Notes: generated from the sequence alone by a model not told the origin. A stretch of 64,000 nt of DNA from Azospirillum sp. (GCA_016124535.1 WGNK01000003.1:412001-476000); one strand, 5' to 3'. Shown: positions 50,130-61,041, counted from the stretch's first letter. Numbers and translations are program-made.

Positions 50130-51182
50130 TCAACCGGCGTGGGCTTCTGGGGTGGTCCGGACCTGGGCCGCGACCCGGTTGCGGCCGGTGCGCTTGGCCG
50201 TGTAGAGCCCGGTGTCAGCGCGCTGAATCAGCTCGTTCAGCGGTTCGCCGCGGACATATTCGGCGACGCCGATCGACAGCGTGATGTTGCCGAAGGATTC
50301 GTTGCGGTTGCGGTTGACGATCTTGCGTGAGCCGACGGTCTTGCGGACTTGTTCGGCCAGCGCCGTGGCGTTGGCCAGGGTGGTCATCGGCAGCACGATG
50401 GCGAATTCTTCGCCGCCGTAGCGAGCCGCGCTATCGCGTCCCTTGATGCACTCGGTCAGGACTCGGGCGACCAGGCGCAGGACATGGTCACCGACCAGGT
50501 GGCCGTGGGCGTCATTGAATTTCTTGAAGTGATCGATATCGATCATCATCAGGCTGAGCGGCTGATTTTCCGGGATCGCTGCGGCCACCGCCTCGTTCAA
50601 CGCGAAATCGAAGGCCTTGCGGTTGCCGATGCCGGTCAGGCTGTCGGTCAGCGCCTCCCGCCGTGCCGTTTGCAGGCTTGCCCGCAATTCGGCGAGCTGG
50701 GTCGAGGTATCGGAGATGTGACCCTGCAGGCGCTGGTGCTGCTCCGCCACCACCTTGGTCTCGGCGGCGACCGCGGTGACCAGGGCGCGCAGCTGATCCA
50801 CCGTCAGCGGTTCTTCAAGCTCGCTTTTGAAGTCGTCGAGGGTTCGGCCGTAATGACCACTATCTTTGCCCAAGCCCTGGAGTAGATCGACCACTTTTGA
50901 CAGCAACCTTTGCGTGCGTTCTCCGGCCTCGCGAATTGCCTGGGTTTCGCTGTCGACGCTAAAAAAACGCCGGAACAATTCATCACAACGCTTCGCGGTA
51001 AAGGGCAAGCCGTCGCGGGTCATGAAATCGACCGTACGGACGAGATCGGGCAACTCACCGCTGTAGTACATGTACCACAGCGTAAAATTATCCGGGTGCG
51101 GCGGCAGTTGCATCCCGCTCATGCGGCTGAACGCTTGATGCGCAAGCTCGGTCGCGCGGTCCAAGCCGTCGGGGTAGGGCAT
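50130..51182 (-). CDS. Diguanylate cyclase (GGDEF)
   Basis: A 350-residue soluble protein. The N-terminal part (1-170) is helical with a long coiled-coil-like stretch (about 90-175). The GGDEF domain follows: DSLTGIGNRKAFDFAL, MMIDIDHFKKFND-HGH, the active loop RYGGEEFAIVLP, then ADTGLYTAKRTGRN. It makes c-di-GMP. The usual RxxD inhibitory site is not evident just before GGEEF. The N-terminal part resembles those of other alphaproteobacterial DGCs that sense unknown signals. Confidence 0.92.
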   Translation of the reverse strand: MPYPDGLDRATELAHQAFSRMSGMQLPPHPDNFTLWYMYYSGELPDLVRTVDFMTRDGLPFTAKRCDELFRRFFSVDSETQAIREAGERTQRLLSKVVDLLQGLGKDSGHYGRTLDDFKSELEEPLTVDQLRALVTAVAAETKVVAEQHQRLQGHISDTSTQLAELRASLQTARREALTDSLTGIGNRKAFDFALNEAVAAAIPENQPLSLMMIDIDHFKKFNDAHGHLVGDHVLRLVARVLTECIKGRDSAARYGGEEFAIVLPMTTLANATALAEQVRKTVGSRKIVNRNRNESFGNITLSIGVAEYVRGEPLNELIQRADTGLYTAKRTGRNRVAAQVRTTPEAHAG

Positions 51183-51309
51183 CCTCGACTATCCTCTGGG
51201 CGGGCCGATGCAACAGGCCTACCGTATCAATGCCGTCACAATAAACGATGCCCCGACGGCCGACAAGGTGGTGAACACCTGTGCGTCGCCGATCTGCCGG
51301 GGCACGCGG

Positions 51310-51840
51310 CTAATTGCACTGCCCTTCCGATTTCTCGGCACAGATGCGGACGCCATCGACCCAGGTCGCCCCCGACAGGTCGGCGTTGCGCAGATCGGCG
51401 CGGTCAAGCTTCGCGCCGGTGAAGTTGGCCTTGCGCAGATCCGCGTCGACCAGCTTGGCATTGCGCAGATCGGCGCCGCGGAAGCTGGCGCCGGTCAGAT
51501 CGGCCCGGGTGAAATCGGCTTCGATCAGGCGGGCGCCATCGAACCTTGTGCCGGCCAATTTTGCGCTGAAGAACTTGGCGCGGTAGCCGTCGGCCTCGGA
51601 GAGATCGGCGCCGCGCAGGTCAGAGCGCTGAAATGTCGCATCGCGCAGCATGGCGTCGATCAGGCTGACTCCCTGCATATCACGCCCATCGTGGAAGCAG
51701 CGCCGCCAATTGACCTTGGGCGCCGCCGGGTCGGTGCATTCCGCTGCCGCCGGTCCCGCCAAGCCCAGCACGGCAAAGGCGACCGCTGCGACGATCGCGC
51801 GGATTGGCTTCGGAATCGACACGGATACTCGTCCTCGCAT
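51310..51840 (-). CDS. Exported pentapeptide-repeat protein
   Basis: A 176-residue protein with a signal peptide (about residues 1-33, cut near AAA-EC) and roughly 18 pentapeptide repeats of the A(D/N)LxX type, for example SDLRGADLSEAD and RADLTGASFRGADLRNAKL. Such proteins fold as a right-handed quadrilateral beta helix. Two Cys flank the repeats (ECTDP and RRCF) and two close the end (RICAEKSEGQC). It starts one base after the GNAT gene stop, so the ettA-GNAT-pentapeptide genes form an operon. Confidence 0.87.
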   Translation of the reverse strand: MRGRVSVSIPKPIRAIVAAVAFAVLGLAGPAAAECTDPAAPKVNWRRCFHDGRDMQGVSLIDAMLRDATFQRSDLRGADLSEADGYRAKFFSAKLAGTRFDGARLIEADFTRADLTGASFRGADLRNAKLVDADLRKANFTGAKLDRADLRNADLSGATWVDGVRICAEKSEGQCN

Positions 51841-51841
51841 A

Positions 51842-52350
51842 TCACCCGCCGGGTCGTTTCAAGGATTTTGCCATCACGGCCTCGTTGGCCGATCGTACCA
51901 CGATGGAATAGCCATATCTTTCGTGGAATTCCGGCTGGCCCGCCGACAACAGCATCAGTTCGGCGTGGCGCTCGATGGCCCAACGCTCCCGCCGTACCAG
52001 CAAGGCGGCTCCCAGGCCCTTGACCCGGTAATCGGGGTCGATCACCAACCAGCCCAGCTCGGCCGTGCCAACCGTCATGAACGACAAGGCGACGCCGCCG
52101 GCGCCGACCACCCGGTCACCGATCGCCGCGACGAAAAAGGCGATGTCATCATCGCCGGCGACTGCCCGTGCAATCTCGCGGTCGAGGTTCAGCAGATCCG
52201 GATCGCCGTGGTTGGGTTCCCCCAGCTCGTCGAGCAGGTGGTGCCAGACCAGCCCGAGGACGGCGTCGCGATCGGCGGCGACGATCGGCCGGATCCCACA
52301 GGCCAAGGTCCGGGAGCCGCCGGACGCCGGGTCTGGCTGCGTCTCCGCCA

Positions 52351-52351
<1 letters not shown>
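51842..52351 (-). CDS. GNAT family acetyltransferase
   Basis: A 169-residue acetyltransferase. The acetyl-CoA binding region is LGWLVIDPDYRVKGLGAALL (motif A, RVKGLG in place of the usual Q/RxxGxG/A), and a second conserved end is AGQPEFHERYGYSIV. The substrate is unknown. Its ATG shares the A of the ettA stop codon (TGATG), and its own stop is one base before the pentapeptide gene. Confidence 0.85.
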
Positions 52352-54033
<1,682 letters not shown>

Positions 54034-54193
54034 CACCCGCTCCACCGCCTGCGCAACACTGGGACAGGCTTGTAGCGCATCGCGCTCGGGACGGAAACCG
54101 GTTTGCCTGGCGTCAGACGGGCCGGTGTCGGCGGCCTTGACCTACCGCGAAGGGCCGCCGGCCCTTTGATGCTGCTGAACTGGGGACCGCTGC

Positions 54194-55825
54194 TTGAAAT
54201 TCGGCACCATAGCCCTGGACGATGCGCTGGGCGCGATCCTGGCCCATGGCGTCAAATGCGGTGGGCTGTCGTTTCGCAAGGGACGCGTGCTCGGCACCGA
54301 CGATCTCGGCGCGCTGGCCGCCGCCGGGATCGGCGCGGTGATCGCGGCGCGGCTGGAACCGGGCGACCTTGGCGAGGACGACGCGGCGACCCGCATCGCG
54401 ACCGCCCTCGGGGGGGCCGGGGTCAGCGTCGCCGCGGCGTTCACCGGCCGGGTCAATCTGTTCGCCACTCTGCCCGGACTGGCGGTGATCGATGCCGCCC
54501 GGCTCGATCGGCTTAACCGCATCGATCCGGCGATCACCGTCGCCACCGTTGCCGCCTTCGTCGCGGTCGAGCCGCGTCAGATGGTCGCCACGGTCAAGAT
54601 CATCCCCTTCGCCGCCCCGGCAGCCGCGGTCGTCGCGGCCGAAGCGGTGATGGCCGAAGCCGGCCCGCCGGTCACCGTCGCCGGCTATCGGCCGCTGCGC
54701 ATCGCGCTGATCCAGACCAGGCTGCCCGGACTTTCGGAAAAGATCCTCGATAAGACCGCCCGGGTCACCTGTGATCGGCTGAACGTGCTCGGCGCCGCTC
54801 TCGATCGGGAACTCCGCTGTGACCACGATACCGCCGGACTGGCCGAAACGCTGAAGGGTGTGGGCGGCGCCGACCTGATCCTGATCGCCGGCGCCTCGGC
54901 AATCGCCGACCGCGCCGACGTGCTGCCGGCCGCGATCGAGCGGGCCGGTGGCAACGTGGTGCATTTCGGTATGCCGGTGGATCCCGGCAACCTGCTGTTG
55001 CTTGCCCGGCTCGGCGGGGCACCGGTGCTGGGTTTGCCCGGCTGCGCCCGTTCGCCCCGGCTCAACGGGTTCGACTGGGTGCTGCAGCGCTTGGTCGCCG
55101 GCCTCCCGGTGACCGCTGGCGAGATCATGGCGATGGGGGTCGGTGGGCTGCTGGCCGAGATCCCCGGCCGGCCGGCGCCACGCGCTGGCGCGCCACGTCA
55201 GGACAGCGCCACGCACCGCCGCCCGCGCATCGCCGCACTGGTGCTGGCGGCCGGCCGGTCGACCCGCATGGGCGGACCGAACAAGCTGCTCAGTCCGCTC
55301 GACGGCATCGCCATGGTCGCCCGCGTGGTCGATGCCGTGCTCGCCTCGTCGGCGCGGCCGGTGGTGGTGGTGACCGGCCACCAGGGCGAGGCGGTGCGGG
55401 CCGCCCTTGCCGGGCGGGCGGTTGAGTTCGCCGACAATCCCCAATTCGCCCAGGGCCTCAGCACCTCGCTCAAGACCGGGCTGGCGGCGCTGCCCGACGA
55501 CGTCGACGGGGTGCTGGTCTGCCTCGGCGATATGCCCGAGGTCTCGGCCGGGGTGCTCGACCGCCTGATCGCCGCCTATGCGCCCGCGGAGGGGCGCGCC
55601 ATCTGCGTGCCGACCTTCCAGGGCAAGCGCGGCAACCCGGTGCTGTGGGACCGGGGATTCTTCGGCGAAATCGGCGCACTGGCCGGCGATGTCGGCGCCC
55701 GCCACCTGATCGGGCTTCATGCCGAGGTCGTCTGCGAGGTTGCGATCGACGAGGCCGGGGTGCTCGCCGATATCGACACTCCGGAGGCGCTGGCCCGGCT
55801 ACAGGACGCCCGCCGCAGCTTTTGA
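54194..55825 (+). CDS. Molybdopterin-binding / MocA-like nucleotidyltransferase fusion
   Basis: A 543-residue two-domain protein. The N-terminal part (about 1-335) is MoeA/MogA-like: a SAF-like start KFGTIALDDALGAILAHGVK, then DLILIAGASAIADRADVLPAAI in place of the molybdopterin-binding GGTS motif, and PGNLLLLARLGG-VLGLPGCARSP. The C-terminal part (about 350-543) is an NTP-transferase of the MobA/MocA group with LVLAAGRSTRMGGPNKLL and LVCLGDMPEVS. MocA makes the cytosine dinucleotide cofactor of xanthine dehydrogenase-type enzymes. The start is a TTG at 54194. Whether it serves Fds or another molybdoenzyme is unknown. Confidence 0.85.
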   Translation: MKFGTIALDDALGAILAHGVKCGGLSFRKGRVLGTDDLGALAAAGIGAVIAARLEPGDLGEDDAATRIATALGGAGVSVAAAFTGRVNLFATLPGLAVIDAARLDRLNRIDPAITVATVAAFVAVEPRQMVATVKIIPFAAPAAAVVAAEAVMAEAGPPVTVAGYRPLRIALIQTRLPGLSEKILDKTARVTCDRLNVLGAALDRELRCDHDTAGLAETLKGVGGADLILIAGASAIADRADVLPAAIERAGGNVVHFGMPVDPGNLLLLARLGGAPVLGLPGCARSPRLNGFDWVLQRLVAGLPVTAGEIMAMGVGGLLAEIPGRPAPRAGAPRQDSATHRRPRIAALVLAAGRSTRMGGPNKLLSPLDGIAMVARVVDAVLASSARPVVVVTGHQGEAVRAALAGRAVEFADNPQFAQGLSTSLKTGLAALPDDVDGVLVCLGDMPEVSAGVLDRLIAAYAPAEGRAICVPTFQGKRGNPVLWDRGFFGEIGALAGDVGARHLIGLHAEVVCEVAIDEAGVLADIDTPEALARLQDARRSF

Positions 55826-55847
55826 CCCCTCAATCGCTGGCAACCGG

Positions 55848-56501
55848 CTAGCGGTGCCGGCCCTCGGCCACCGCCGCCCGCACCTTGTCCTCGAAATCGC
55901 CCAGGATGTCGTGCAGGGCGGCGCTCCAGCCGGCGACCAGCGCGGTCGCGGTCGGCGCCGCCAGGGGCACCGCGCGGTGGTAGTCGCCGCGCGCCGCCAC
56001 CGAGGAAAGCGCGTTGGGCCGAATGTCCAGCAGCAGCAATTGCAGGTCGATCACCGCCTTGGCTGCGGCAGGGTCGGCGTAGTCGCCATATAGGGCGGAA
56101 ACCGTGCCTTCGAGCAGGTGGCTGGGGGGCAGATCGCCCGAACCGGCCCCGACCGTGACGAATAGGCCGCTGTCGCGCAGCCAGCCGCTGGCAGCCCCCT
56201 CGACCATGGCCGCGGGGGGGATGAACAGCTGATTGTAGAAATCTGACTCGATGGCAGGGGCCGCGCGCCGCACCACCAGCCCCTGACCCTCGTAATTCGG
56301 GCTGATCGCGAAGCTGCGGACCGCCAGCACCGGCCCGCGGGCCGGCGGCGCTAGCCGCTGGCCGCGCTCGGCGGCGATCAGATACGAACGTTTGTCCGGG
56401 GCGGGCTGTTCGAGGATCGAGGTGCAGCCGGCGAGCACGGTGCCGAGACTGAGGAGGGCCAGACCAGGCAGAAGGCCGCGGCGGCGAAGAAGGAGGGTCA
56501 T
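55848..56501 (-). CDS. ABC-type transport auxiliary lipoprotein (Mla/PqiC-like)
   Basis: A 217-residue outer-membrane or periplasmic lipoprotein. The lipobox VLAGC places the lipid on Cys 26. The mature domain (RSYLIAAERGQRL, VLAVRSFAISPNYEGQGLVVRR, and a C-terminal helix) fits the ABC_trans_aux/PqiC family, which partners MCE proteins in lipid transport between membranes. It overlaps the MCE-protein stop by four bases (ATGA). It is the last gene of the operon. Confidence 0.86.
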   Translation of the reverse strand: MTLLLRRRGLLPGLALLSLGTVLAGCTSILEQPAPDKRSYLIAAERGQRLAPPARGPVLAVRSFAISPNYEGQGLVVRRAAPAIESDFYNQLFIPPAAMVEGAASGWLRDSGLFVTVGAGSGDLPPSHLLEGTVSALYGDYADPAAAKAVIDLQLLLLDIRPNALSSVAARGDYHRAVPLAAPTATALVAGWSAALHDILGDFEDKVRAAVAEGRHR

Positions 56502-57613
56502 CGGTTGCCTCGCGATGGCGACGGGGTGGTTTGCGACGGTGGGCCGCCGAACAGGATCTGTGACGGATAGCGCGCCGCGGTTTCGCTGAAGCTGCGCAGA
56601 TTCTTGGACATCGCGGCGAGGTTGTCGAGCGTCGTCGACACCGCCCGCTGGCCGCCGACCACGATACCGTCGACCCGGCGCATGGTCTGCTCCGCCCCGG
56701 CGACGATCCCGGGCAGCTGCGCCGCGGTCCGGCGCAACTCGTCGGTGATCTCGTCCAGGCGATGGACCAGATGGGCGATCTGGCCGCGTCCGATATCATC
56801 GGCCAGGCCGGCACCCAGGCGGCTGAACTGGGCCGCGGCTTCGCGCAGTCCGGCCAGCGTCGGCGGAATCTCCCGGTCGCCGGCTTCCGCGACGCTGCGG
56901 ATCGCCGCCATGGTGCCGGCGCTGTCGTGGATCACCGCCTTGATCGCGGGGTCGGCCGCCAGCTCGTGGATCTGCTTGGTGGCAACCCGCAATTCTCCGA
57001 TCAGGCCGGAGGCCTGTTCGGAGAGGCTGCCGATCTGGTCGGCCAGATGGGCGAGGTCGGTGCGCTCCAGATTGCCGATCACGCCCTCGGCGCTGCTGCT
57101 GAGCCGGGAGATCACGCTGGGTGCCGAGGGGATGTAGAGCGTCCAGGGGGTCCAGGCGATCTGGATCGGCTCGAATTTCTCGGGGTCGAGGATGTCCATT
57201 TCGAGATAGGCGGTCCCGGTCAGGCCCTGGGATGCCATGCGAACCCTCAAGCCCTCGCGCACCAGGTCGTCGACCGTGATCCGGCGATGACCGACCGCGG
57301 TGTGATTGACGATGTCCGGCTGAAGCGACAGGTGCACCAGGACCAGTTTGCTGTATTTGATGAAATTAGGGTGGTCGGGGGCGATCGGATAGGTGCCGCT
57401 GACGAAGTCGATGCCACTGACGCTGCCGATCTGAACGCCGCGATATTTCACCGGCGAGCCGAGATCCAGACCCTGCACCGATTCGTCGATATAGGTTTCG
57501 GCACGGATGCTCGGCCGGAACCAGGCCCCGAGCCCCAGCGCCAGCGCCCCGGCGATAATCAGCGCCAAGGCCGCCAGCACGAACAGGCCGACCTTGAGGT
57601 TGGTGCTGGTCAT
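56498..57613 (-). CDS. mlaD: MlaD-like MCE-domain lipid transport protein
   Basis: A 371-residue protein with one N-terminal transmembrane helix (residues 6-28), a single MCE domain (about 38-130: YIDESVQGLDLGSPVKYRGVQIG) and a long helical C-terminal tail (150-350) that may form a tube or stack. It is longer than E. coli MlaD (183 residues), as in alphaproteobacteria and actinobacteria. The MCE ring carries lipids across the periplasm. Start and stop overlap neighbouring genes by ATGA. Confidence 0.9.
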   Translation of the reverse strand: MTSTNLKVGLFVLAALALIIAGALALGLGAWFRPSIRAETYIDESVQGLDLGSPVKYRGVQIGSVSGIDFVSGTYPIAPDHPNFIKYSKLVLVHLSLQPDIVNHTAVGHRRITVDDLVREGLRVRMASQGLTGTAYLEMDILDPEKFEPIQIAWTPWTLYIPSAPSVISRLSSSAEGVIGNLERTDLAHLADQIGSLSEQASGLIGELRVATKQIHELAADPAIKAVIHDSAGTMAAIRSVAEAGDREIPPTLAGLREAAAQFSRLGAGLADDIGRGQIAHLVHRLDEITDELRRTAAQLPGIVAGAEQTMRRVDGIVVGGQRAVSTTLDNLAAMSKNLRSFSETAARYPSQILFGGPPSQTTPSPSRGNR

Positions 57614-58410
57614 GGCTTGGCTCCTGGGCTGGCGGGTTCATCGGGTCGCGCCTCGCGGCGGAAGAAGCGGCGCAGCCGGGGGTCGTCGTCGCGCCGGCTC
57701 AACTCCTGCGGCGTGCCCTCGGCGATGATGGTTTTGGTCTCGGCATCGATCATCACCGCCCGGCTGGCGATGGCGAAGATACTGGCCAGTTCATGGCTGA
57801 CGATCACGAAGGTAATTCCGAGCGTGCGGTTGAGGTCGAGGATCAACTCGTCGAGTTCGGCCGAGGTCACCGGGTCAAGTCCGGCCGAGGGCTCGTCGAG
57901 AAACAGGATCGGCGGATCCAGTGCCATGGCGCGGGCGATCGCGGCGCGCTTCTGCATGCCGCCGCTGATCTCGGCAGGCAGATAGGCGTTGAAGCCGGCC
58001 AGCCCGACCAGGGCCAGCTTGGCCGAGGCGATCGCCGTCATGGCCGCCGGCGGCAAGGTGGTGAACTCCTCCAGCGGCAGGCAGACATTCTGTTCCAGCG
58101 TCATCGAGCCGAACAGTGCGCCGCGCTGATACATCACGCCGAACCGGGTGAGCAGTGCACGGCGCCGGTCGCCGGTCGCGCTGACCAGATCGTGTTCTTC
58201 GATCAGAACCCGGCCGGTGCTGGGCCGGTAGAGCCCGATCATATGCTTCAGCAGCGTTGTCTTGCCGGCGCCCGAGCCGCCCAGAATGACGAACACCGCG
58301 CCGCGCGGGACCGCCAGTGAGATGCGGTCGAGCACGGTGCGCTCGCCGAACCGCGCGGTCAGCTGTTCGACGCGGATGATCGGCCCCGCGGTTTCGGCTC
58401 CAACGGTCAT
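57610..58410 (-). CDS. mlaF: MlaF-like ABC ATPase
   Basis: A 266-residue ATPase of the lipid transporter. Walker A GGSGAGKTTLLKHM, signature EISGGMQKRAAIARAMA, Walker B PILFLDEPSAGLDPVTSAEL and H-loop VIVSHELASI are all typical of MlaF/Ttg2A. It lies between the LysE/ArgO gene (4 bases upstream) and mlaD (ATGA overlap), so the operon is read mlaE, argO, mlaF, mlaD, lipoprotein. Confidence 0.93.
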   Translation of the reverse strand: MTVGAETAGPIIRVEQLTARFGERTVLDRISLAVPRGAVFVILGGSGAGKTTLLKHMIGLYRPSTGRVLIEEHDLVSATGDRRRALLTRFGVMYQRGALFGSMTLEQNVCLPLEEFTTLPPAAMTAIASAKLALVGLAGFNAYLPAEISGGMQKRAAIARAMALDPPILFLDEPSAGLDPVTSAELDELILDLNRTLGITFVIVSHELASIFAIASRAVMIDAETKTIIAEGTPQELSRRDDDPRLRRFFRREARPDEPASPGAKP

Positions 58411-58414
58411 GGCG

Positions 58415-59071
58415 TCAAACCCCCGCCGGGGCGGGCAGCGGGCCGCCGGAAGCGGTCACGACCTCGGCCAGCAGCTTGAGCCCGAGGCCGATCATCACGC
58501 AGCCGATCAGCAGGTCGAGCAGCCGCCAGGCCGTGGGTCGGGCGAAAACCGGCGTTAGGACGCGGGCGCCATAGCCCAATGCGAAAAACCACACGAAAGA
58601 GTCGAGGATGACTCCGGCGGTGAACCAGACCCGTTGCTCCGGGGGAAAGCGGCCGGCGAGGCCGCCGGCCAGCACCACGGTATCAAGATAGACATGGGGG
58701 TTAAGGAAGGTGAAGGCGGCGCCGGTGGTCAGCACGCGCGCGAGCGATGGCTCCTGGACGCCGACGGCTGCGAGCCCCTGCGGCCGCGCGGCGCGGGCAA
58801 AGGCCAGTCCGGCGTAACCGAACAGGAACATCGCACCGCCGACGCCGACCGCCGTCACCAGCACCGGGTTGGCGGCCACCAGGCTGCCGAAACCTGCTGC
58901 CCCCACGGTCACCAGCAGCGCGTCGCTGAATGCGCAGAGCAGGACCAGGGGCAGGACGTGGCGCTTCGACAGGCCCTGGCGCAGCACATAGGCGTTCTGC
59001 GCGCCGATCGCGATGATCAGGCCGGCACCGAGCAGGAACCCCTGCAGGGTAAGGAGAGGATAGGCGGTCAT
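58415..59071 (-). CDS. LysE/ArgO-type amino acid exporter
   Basis: A 218-residue inner-membrane exporter with about six transmembrane helices. LysE/ArgO signatures are LLGAGLIIAIGAQNAYVLRQGL near residue 14 and FLNPHVYLDTVVLAGG near 133. It probably exports arginine or lysine. It is embedded in the lipid-transport operon between mlaE (121 bases upstream) and mlaF (4 bases downstream), with no own promoter seen before mlaF. This placement is unusual. Confidence 0.9.
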   Translation of the reverse strand: MTAYPLLTLQGFLLGAGLIIAIGAQNAYVLRQGLSKRHVLPLVLLCAFSDALLVTVGAAGFGSLVAANPVLVTAVGVGGAMFLFGYAGLAFARAARPQGLAAVGVQEPSLARVLTTGAAFTFLNPHVYLDTVVLAGGLAGRFPPEQRVWFTAGVILDSFVWFFALGYGARVLTPVFARPTAWRLLDLLIGCVMIGLGLKLLAEVVTASGGPLPAPAGV

Positions 59072-59192
59072 CGCCAGGCAGCCTGCGGTCGGGGCCGGCG
59101 GCCCCCTGCGCTCTTGATTGCGATGCCGAACCGGCGGCGGCCGGCCGGCAAGACTCCCGGTACCTCAGGCACCCGATGCTCCCTCACCACGC

Positions 59193-60326
59193 TCAGACTC
59201 CCAGGGCGAAAAACATGATCGAGAAGACGAAGTCGGCGACCATGATCAGAATAATGCCGGAGACCACGGCGCTGGTCGCCGCCGCCCCGACCGCGGCCGG
59301 TCCGCCGCCGGTCTGCAGGCCGCGCAGGCAGCCGATCGAACTGACCAGGACACCGAACACGAAGGCCTTGAACAGGCCGCTCAGCAGGTCGCTGGGCGTC
59401 GCGACCTCGATCACCCGGTTGATGAAGGTGATCGGCGGATAGCCGAACGACATCATCACCAGCATGGCGCCGATCATGCCCGACAGACTCATGAACACGG
59501 TCAGCAGTGGCGTCACGCACACCGCGGCAATCAGTCGCGGCACGATCAGGAAGCTGACCGGATCCAGCCCCATGGTGGTCAGGGCATCGACCTCTTCGTT
59601 GACCCGCATGGTGCCGATTTCGGCAGCGAAGGCCGAACCGGTGCGTCCGGCCAGAACCACCGCGGTGAGCAGCGGCCCCAGTTCGCGCAAGAGGGCCAGC
59701 CCGACCAGATTGGCGACATAGAGATCGGCGCCGAACCAGCGCAGCTGGGCCAGCGACTGGAACGCCATGATCACGCCGATCATCAAGCCGAGCATCGAGA
59801 CGATCGGCAGCGCGTCGCTGCCTGCGGCCTCCGCGGTGCGCAAAACATCTTGCCAGCGGATCCGGCCGGGGCGCCGGACGGCGCGGCCGAAGGCAAGCGT
59901 GATTTCGCCGCTGAACGCGATCAGCGCCAGGACATCGCTGGCCGAGGTCCGGGTGCCGTGGCCGAGCCGCTCAACGAATCCCGGTGCTCGTGCCGGCGGT
60001 GATTCCGCGGCGGCGGCGGTGGCCCGATAGAACAGGTCGAACAGGCCGGCGATCCTGGCATCGGCGCCGTTCAGTTCGAACCGGGCCGAGCGCCGTTCCT
60101 GCGCTTGGCGCAGCGCGACCAAAAGGCTGGCGCCGGCACCATCGCAATAGTCGACCGCCTCGAGTTCGACGGCGAGTTCGGCCGGCCGGTCACGCTCGAC
60201 CCGTTGGGTCAGCGCGCTCCAGGTCGGCCCCAAGCTCGTCGCGTCAAGCCGCCCGGACAAACGCACGGTCAATCGGTCTGCGGGTCCGGATAGCACTTCC
60301 ATGGTCAAGGCAGGCTGTCTGGCCAT
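59193..60326 (-). CDS. mlaE: MlaE-like permease with N-terminal STAS domain
   Basis: A 377-residue permease. Residues 1-100 form a STAS domain (LTVRLSGRLDATSLGP, ELEAVDYCDGAGASLLVAL), a function provided by separate MlaB in E. coli. The MlaE core follows: RELGPLLTAVVLAGRTGSAFAAEIGTM, then VNEEVDALTTMGLDP, both diagnostic. The start at 60326 lies only a few bases from a perfect extended -10, so either the transcript is leaderless or translation begins at Met 9 (60302), still before the STAS fold. Confidence 0.92.
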   Translation of the reverse strand: MARQPALTMEVLSGPADRLTVRLSGRLDATSLGPTWSALTQRVERDRPAELAVELEAVDYCDGAGASLLVALRQAQERRSARFELNGADARIAGLFDLFYRATAAAAESPPARAPGFVERLGHGTRTSASDVLALIAFSGEITLAFGRAVRRPGRIRWQDVLRTAEAAGSDALPIVSMLGLMIGVIMAFQSLAQLRWFGADLYVANLVGLALLRELGPLLTAVVLAGRTGSAFAAEIGTMRVNEEVDALTTMGLDPVSFLIVPRLIAAVCVTPLLTVFMSLSGMIGAMLVMMSFGYPPITFINRVIEVATPSDLLSGLFKAFVFGVLVSSIGCLRGLQTGGGPAAVGAAATSAVVSGIILIMVADFVFSIMFFALGV

Positions 60327-60675
60327 TCCAAATCACATTATATCAAGAAGAGCGAAAGATAAATTTGCGAGCAATCGACCGGACTGGCCTATGCGACTCG
60401 GTAGCGGCGCGGCGCGGTAGACTCCATAAACCGGAAGATGACTGAACCAGCGCAAGGTGACTGTTGACGGATGTCGCCGGGCCTGGCTGAATATTCGATC
60501 ACAAGAGGGCTGCCATGCCTTGAACTGGGGACGAAGGCTGCACACGTCAACGGGAGAAAGACTTCCATGCCGGATCGGGCGCGGGTCCGGCGCCACCGGG
60601 TGGTCCGCCGGGCGGCCCAGGGCGATGGCGGGGAAGCCGGTGAAGGGCTTGGAGCAAGGGGCTGGAGAAACCGTC
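60327..60675. other. Intergenic region with mla promoter
   Basis: Apart from the extended -10 element near 60337-60345, this 349-base gap shows no convincing gene. Short plus-strand frames in it have no ribosome binding site or homology that I can see. The ribosome binding site GGAG of the following gene is at about 60664. Confidence 0.45.
60337..60345 (-). promoter_or_regulatory. Extended -10 promoter of mlaE operon
   Basis: On the minus strand the sequence TGATATAAT combines a TGn extension with a perfect TATAAT. It lies 11-19 bases before the annotated mlaE ATG, so transcription would start about 4 bases upstream of that ATG. The -35 region is weak, as allowed for extended -10 promoters. 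Confidence 0.65.
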
Positions 60676-61008
60676 ATGAACAAGATCGATATCGGTGACC
60701 GCAACCACCTGACTCTTGCCGAGCTCAACCAGGCCAGCCTGCTGCGCATCGGCCTGATGCTCGCGATGGCCTGCCTGTTCGCATCGACGGCGCCGGCCGG
60801 ACTGGTCCTGGCAAGCCTGAGTTCGCTGCTGTTTCTGAGCGCGATCGGCATTGCCGCGCTGGCGGCGGTGATCGGCGAGCATCCTCTGGCGCCGCATTTC
60901 ACCCGCTGGGACGAAACCGCGTTCCTGATGCTGTCCAGCATGATTATCTCGGCGCTGGTCGATCGCGAGGCGGTGATGGCGATCGTCAACGGCTTGCCCA
61001 AGGGGTAA
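60676..61008 (+). CDS. Small two-helix membrane protein
   Basis: A 110-residue protein, unrecognised. Two hydrophobic segments (about residues 24-45 and 45-65, ending before GEHPLAPHF) suggest a membrane hairpin; a third weaker hydrophobic stretch is near residue 85. The GGAG before the ATG supports the start, although the frame remains open upstream. It is convergent with the small repeat protein at 61166. The function is unknown. Confidence 0.6.
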   Translation: MNKIDIGDRNHLTLAELNQASLLRIGLMLAMACLFASTAPAGLVLASLSSLLFLSAIGIAALAAVIGEHPLAPHFTRWDETAFLMLSSMIISALVDREAVMAIVNGLPKG

Positions 61009-61041
61009 TCCTTGCCGCCTCCACCCCGCACCCCCGTCGCA

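Noticed and set aside
60457..60698. Short plus-strand frames before the 110-residue membrane protein
   Set aside because: No ribosome binding site, Arg-rich translation and overlap with the better supported gene in another frame.
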